This document shows, piece after piece, positions 62,930 to 64,000 of a stretch of DNA of 64,000 bases. Numbering within the stretch: position 1 is the stretch's first letter; every line of letters starts with the position of its first letter. Location of the stretch: positions 124,001-188,000 of the forward strand of contig JAIUOE010000005.1 of NCBI GenBank assembly GCA_020161395.1, read 5' to 3'. The position numbers were made by a program, and so were the translations under genes. The stretch is from Bacteroidota bacterium (GTDB taxonomy: Bacteria; Bacteroidota; Ignavibacteria; Ignavibacteriales; Ignavibacteriaceae). The notes beneath the pieces are model-generated. The model was not told the DNA's origin and did no database searches. It was given only the letters and a program-made list of their open reading frames with translations.

Positions 62930-64000
62930 TTGAGTCTGTTTAGAAACTATAAAAGAGAATTCGAAGAACTTCTTCAAAAGTATGAAGACCTCCTTGAAAA
63001 ACATGAGGACCTCGTAGCTGCCAATGGAGAAATAGAACGGTTATCGAATGATCTTGATTCTAAAAATGTTGAACTCGCCGATCTGACCAGAAAAGTAAAT
63101 GACCTCAGAAATGAGGAATCCGACCTCTCCATCCTCGTTTACACAAAAAGAAGCGAACTCCAGAAAACAGAAGAAAATCACCGCCAGCTTTCCGGTGACC
63201 TCGAGTCAAAGTCGAAACTTATTGGTGAACTTGAGACTGAAATAACTGAAAAAAAGAAGGAAACGGAGATATTTTCGAAGGAACTGATTACACTTCTTTC
63301 TAAAGTTGAATCCGCAAGAGTGGAGTTTGAAGAGTACGATGAGGGCCTTAAACTGATAAGAGAGGAAGAGTCCGGTAAAAAAGAAAATATTATCAGACTT
63401 CAGCAGGAACTCGAAGAACTTAAGTATAACAAGGAAAAATACTCCAACCTTGAAATTCTGCGCGTAAGGTACGATGAAGTTTACGACAAAGTGCAGGACA
63501 TTCTCAAGGAAAGAGCAGAACTCGAATTTGAACTCCGTGACCTGGAGCAGATCAAGAAAAAACTGATCGAAGATATCAATAAAATGCGCAACGAAATGTT
63601 GCAACAACGGGCTGCCTTCGAACAAAATGTTGTTCAGGAAAGAATTTCCATCGAGCGGGAACTGATGCGAATGAAATCAGACCTCGACGATGCAATCAAA
63701 CAAAGGCAGGAGCAGCTTGCCCACCTCGATCGTGAATTCTCTGAAGCAAAAATCAGATATTCCAAAATATCGGCTGCAGCAGATCAGGTTATTGAAGAAC
63801 TGCAGGAAAACGAGAAAAAACTCGAGATGATAAAAATCGAGAGGGCTAACCTGAATGATGAAGCAACCGCTCTCTCGAAAAAGGTGGAAACCCTGCTGAG
63901 TAAAGCCTCCGCACTCGACGCTGAAGTTCAGTTGCTAACCAGACAGGTTGACCGCCTGAACGAAGAACGGCAAATTACTTCCGGACTTCTCGAACAAATC
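62930..64000 (+). CDS. Long coiled-coil protein, C-terminus beyond the window
   Basis: An uninterrupted 357-codon frame from TTG 62930 (an in-frame TAA at 62921-62923 rules out an earlier start; no ATG is near) to the window edge. The product is almost wholly coiled coil, dense in Glu, Lys, Leu and Arg with heptad patterns ('EELLQKYEDLLEKHEDLV', 'RAELEFELRDLEQIKKKLIEDINKMRNE', 'RQEQLAHLDREFSEAKIRYSKI'). No signal peptide. It resembles SMC-like or cytoskeletal coiled-coil proteins, but without a head domain in view a function cannot be given. Confidence 0.85.
   Translation, partial: MSLFRNYKREFEELLQKYEDLLEKHEDLVAANGEIERLSNDLDSKNVELADLTRKVNDLRNEESDLSILVYTKRSELQKTEENHRQLSGDLESKSKLIGELETEITEKKKETEIFSKELITLLSKVESARVEFEEYDEGLKLIREEESGKKENIIRLQQELEELKYNKEKYSNLEILRVRYDEVYDKVQDILKERAELEFELRDLEQIKKKLIEDINKMRNEMLQQRAAFEQNVVQERISIERELMRMKSDLDDAIKQRQEQLAHLDREFSEAKIRYSKISAAADQVIEELQENEKKLEMIKIERANLNDEATALSKKVETLLSKASALDAEVQLLTRQVDRLNEERQITSGLLEQI

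Noticed and set aside
63206-63625. 139-codon minus-strand frame, Phe-rich
   Set aside because: Antisense of the Glu/Lys-rich coiled-coil gene, which produces Phe-rich shadows; the plus frame is open for 357 codons.

Overview
The window looks like a chromosome segment from the Bacteroidota/Chlorobi side of the tree, most likely an Ignavibacteria-type bacterium. This is an inference from several signs. Secreted proteins end in a sorting domain carrying the 'QNYPNPFNP' signature. FeoB is split into two genes. There is a NrfHA nitrite reductase, there are many SpoIIE-type phosphatases, and TTG starts are common. No rRNA, tRNA, CRISPR array or complete insertion sequence was recognised.

Layout. 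0-2.8 kb: the start of a secreted protein and an ABC exporter pair. 2.9-8.4 kb: a respiratory ammonification operon (nrfHA) flanked by two paralogous secreted YD-like proteins, then a membrane-anchored glycan-binding-like protein. 8.5-16.2 kb: an AT-rich accessory island. It holds relict repeats, a DUF2442 fragment abutting a 5'-truncated DUF2779 gene, a lipoprotein with a stop codon in its signal peptide, an orphan gene, a tripartite hipBST toxin-antitoxin module divergent from an ADP-ribosylglycohydrolase, and a decayed second hip copy that keeps its operators. 16.2-18.8 kb: a secreted sorting-domain protein and a PIN toxin-antitoxin pair. 18.9-22.8 kb: an iron uptake operon (DtxR-type regulator, membrane-anchored DtxR-FeoA fusion, FeoB G domain, FeoB permease) behind a DtxR-like box. 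23.8-30.9 kb: a five-gene partner-switching operon (three SpoIIE phosphatases, one STAS protein, one RsbW-like kinase). 31.1-33.3 kb: an ECF sigma factor and its anti-sigma factor. 33.5-42.1 kb: large exported proteins. 42.3-54.0 kb: a second STAS gene, purA, two sensor kinases, a DUF58/TPR/PP2C cluster, a SPOR protein and a TIGR02757 protein. 54.0-62.1 kb: a compact phage-derived cluster (scaffold-like protein, major capsid, adaptors, nozzle-like protein with a frameshift, holin, spanin-like protein, amidase) with no terminase, portal or integrase in the window. 62.3-64 kb: a thioredoxin-like protein and the start of a long coiled-coil protein.

Three features stand out. First, hipBST and the ADP-ribosylglycohydrolase diverge from one set of three operator repeats, and the decayed hip copy leaves two more operators in front of a surface-protein gene. 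Second, the capsid-to-lysis cluster lacks packaging and integration genes here. Third, several gene ends carry arrays or hairpins built from reiterated short words, often in 8-bp steps: four (TTAYTGSA)n-type arrays, an array of another octamer next to the capsid gene, and hairpin or tandem elements elsewhere. They may form a family of 3'-UTR elements.
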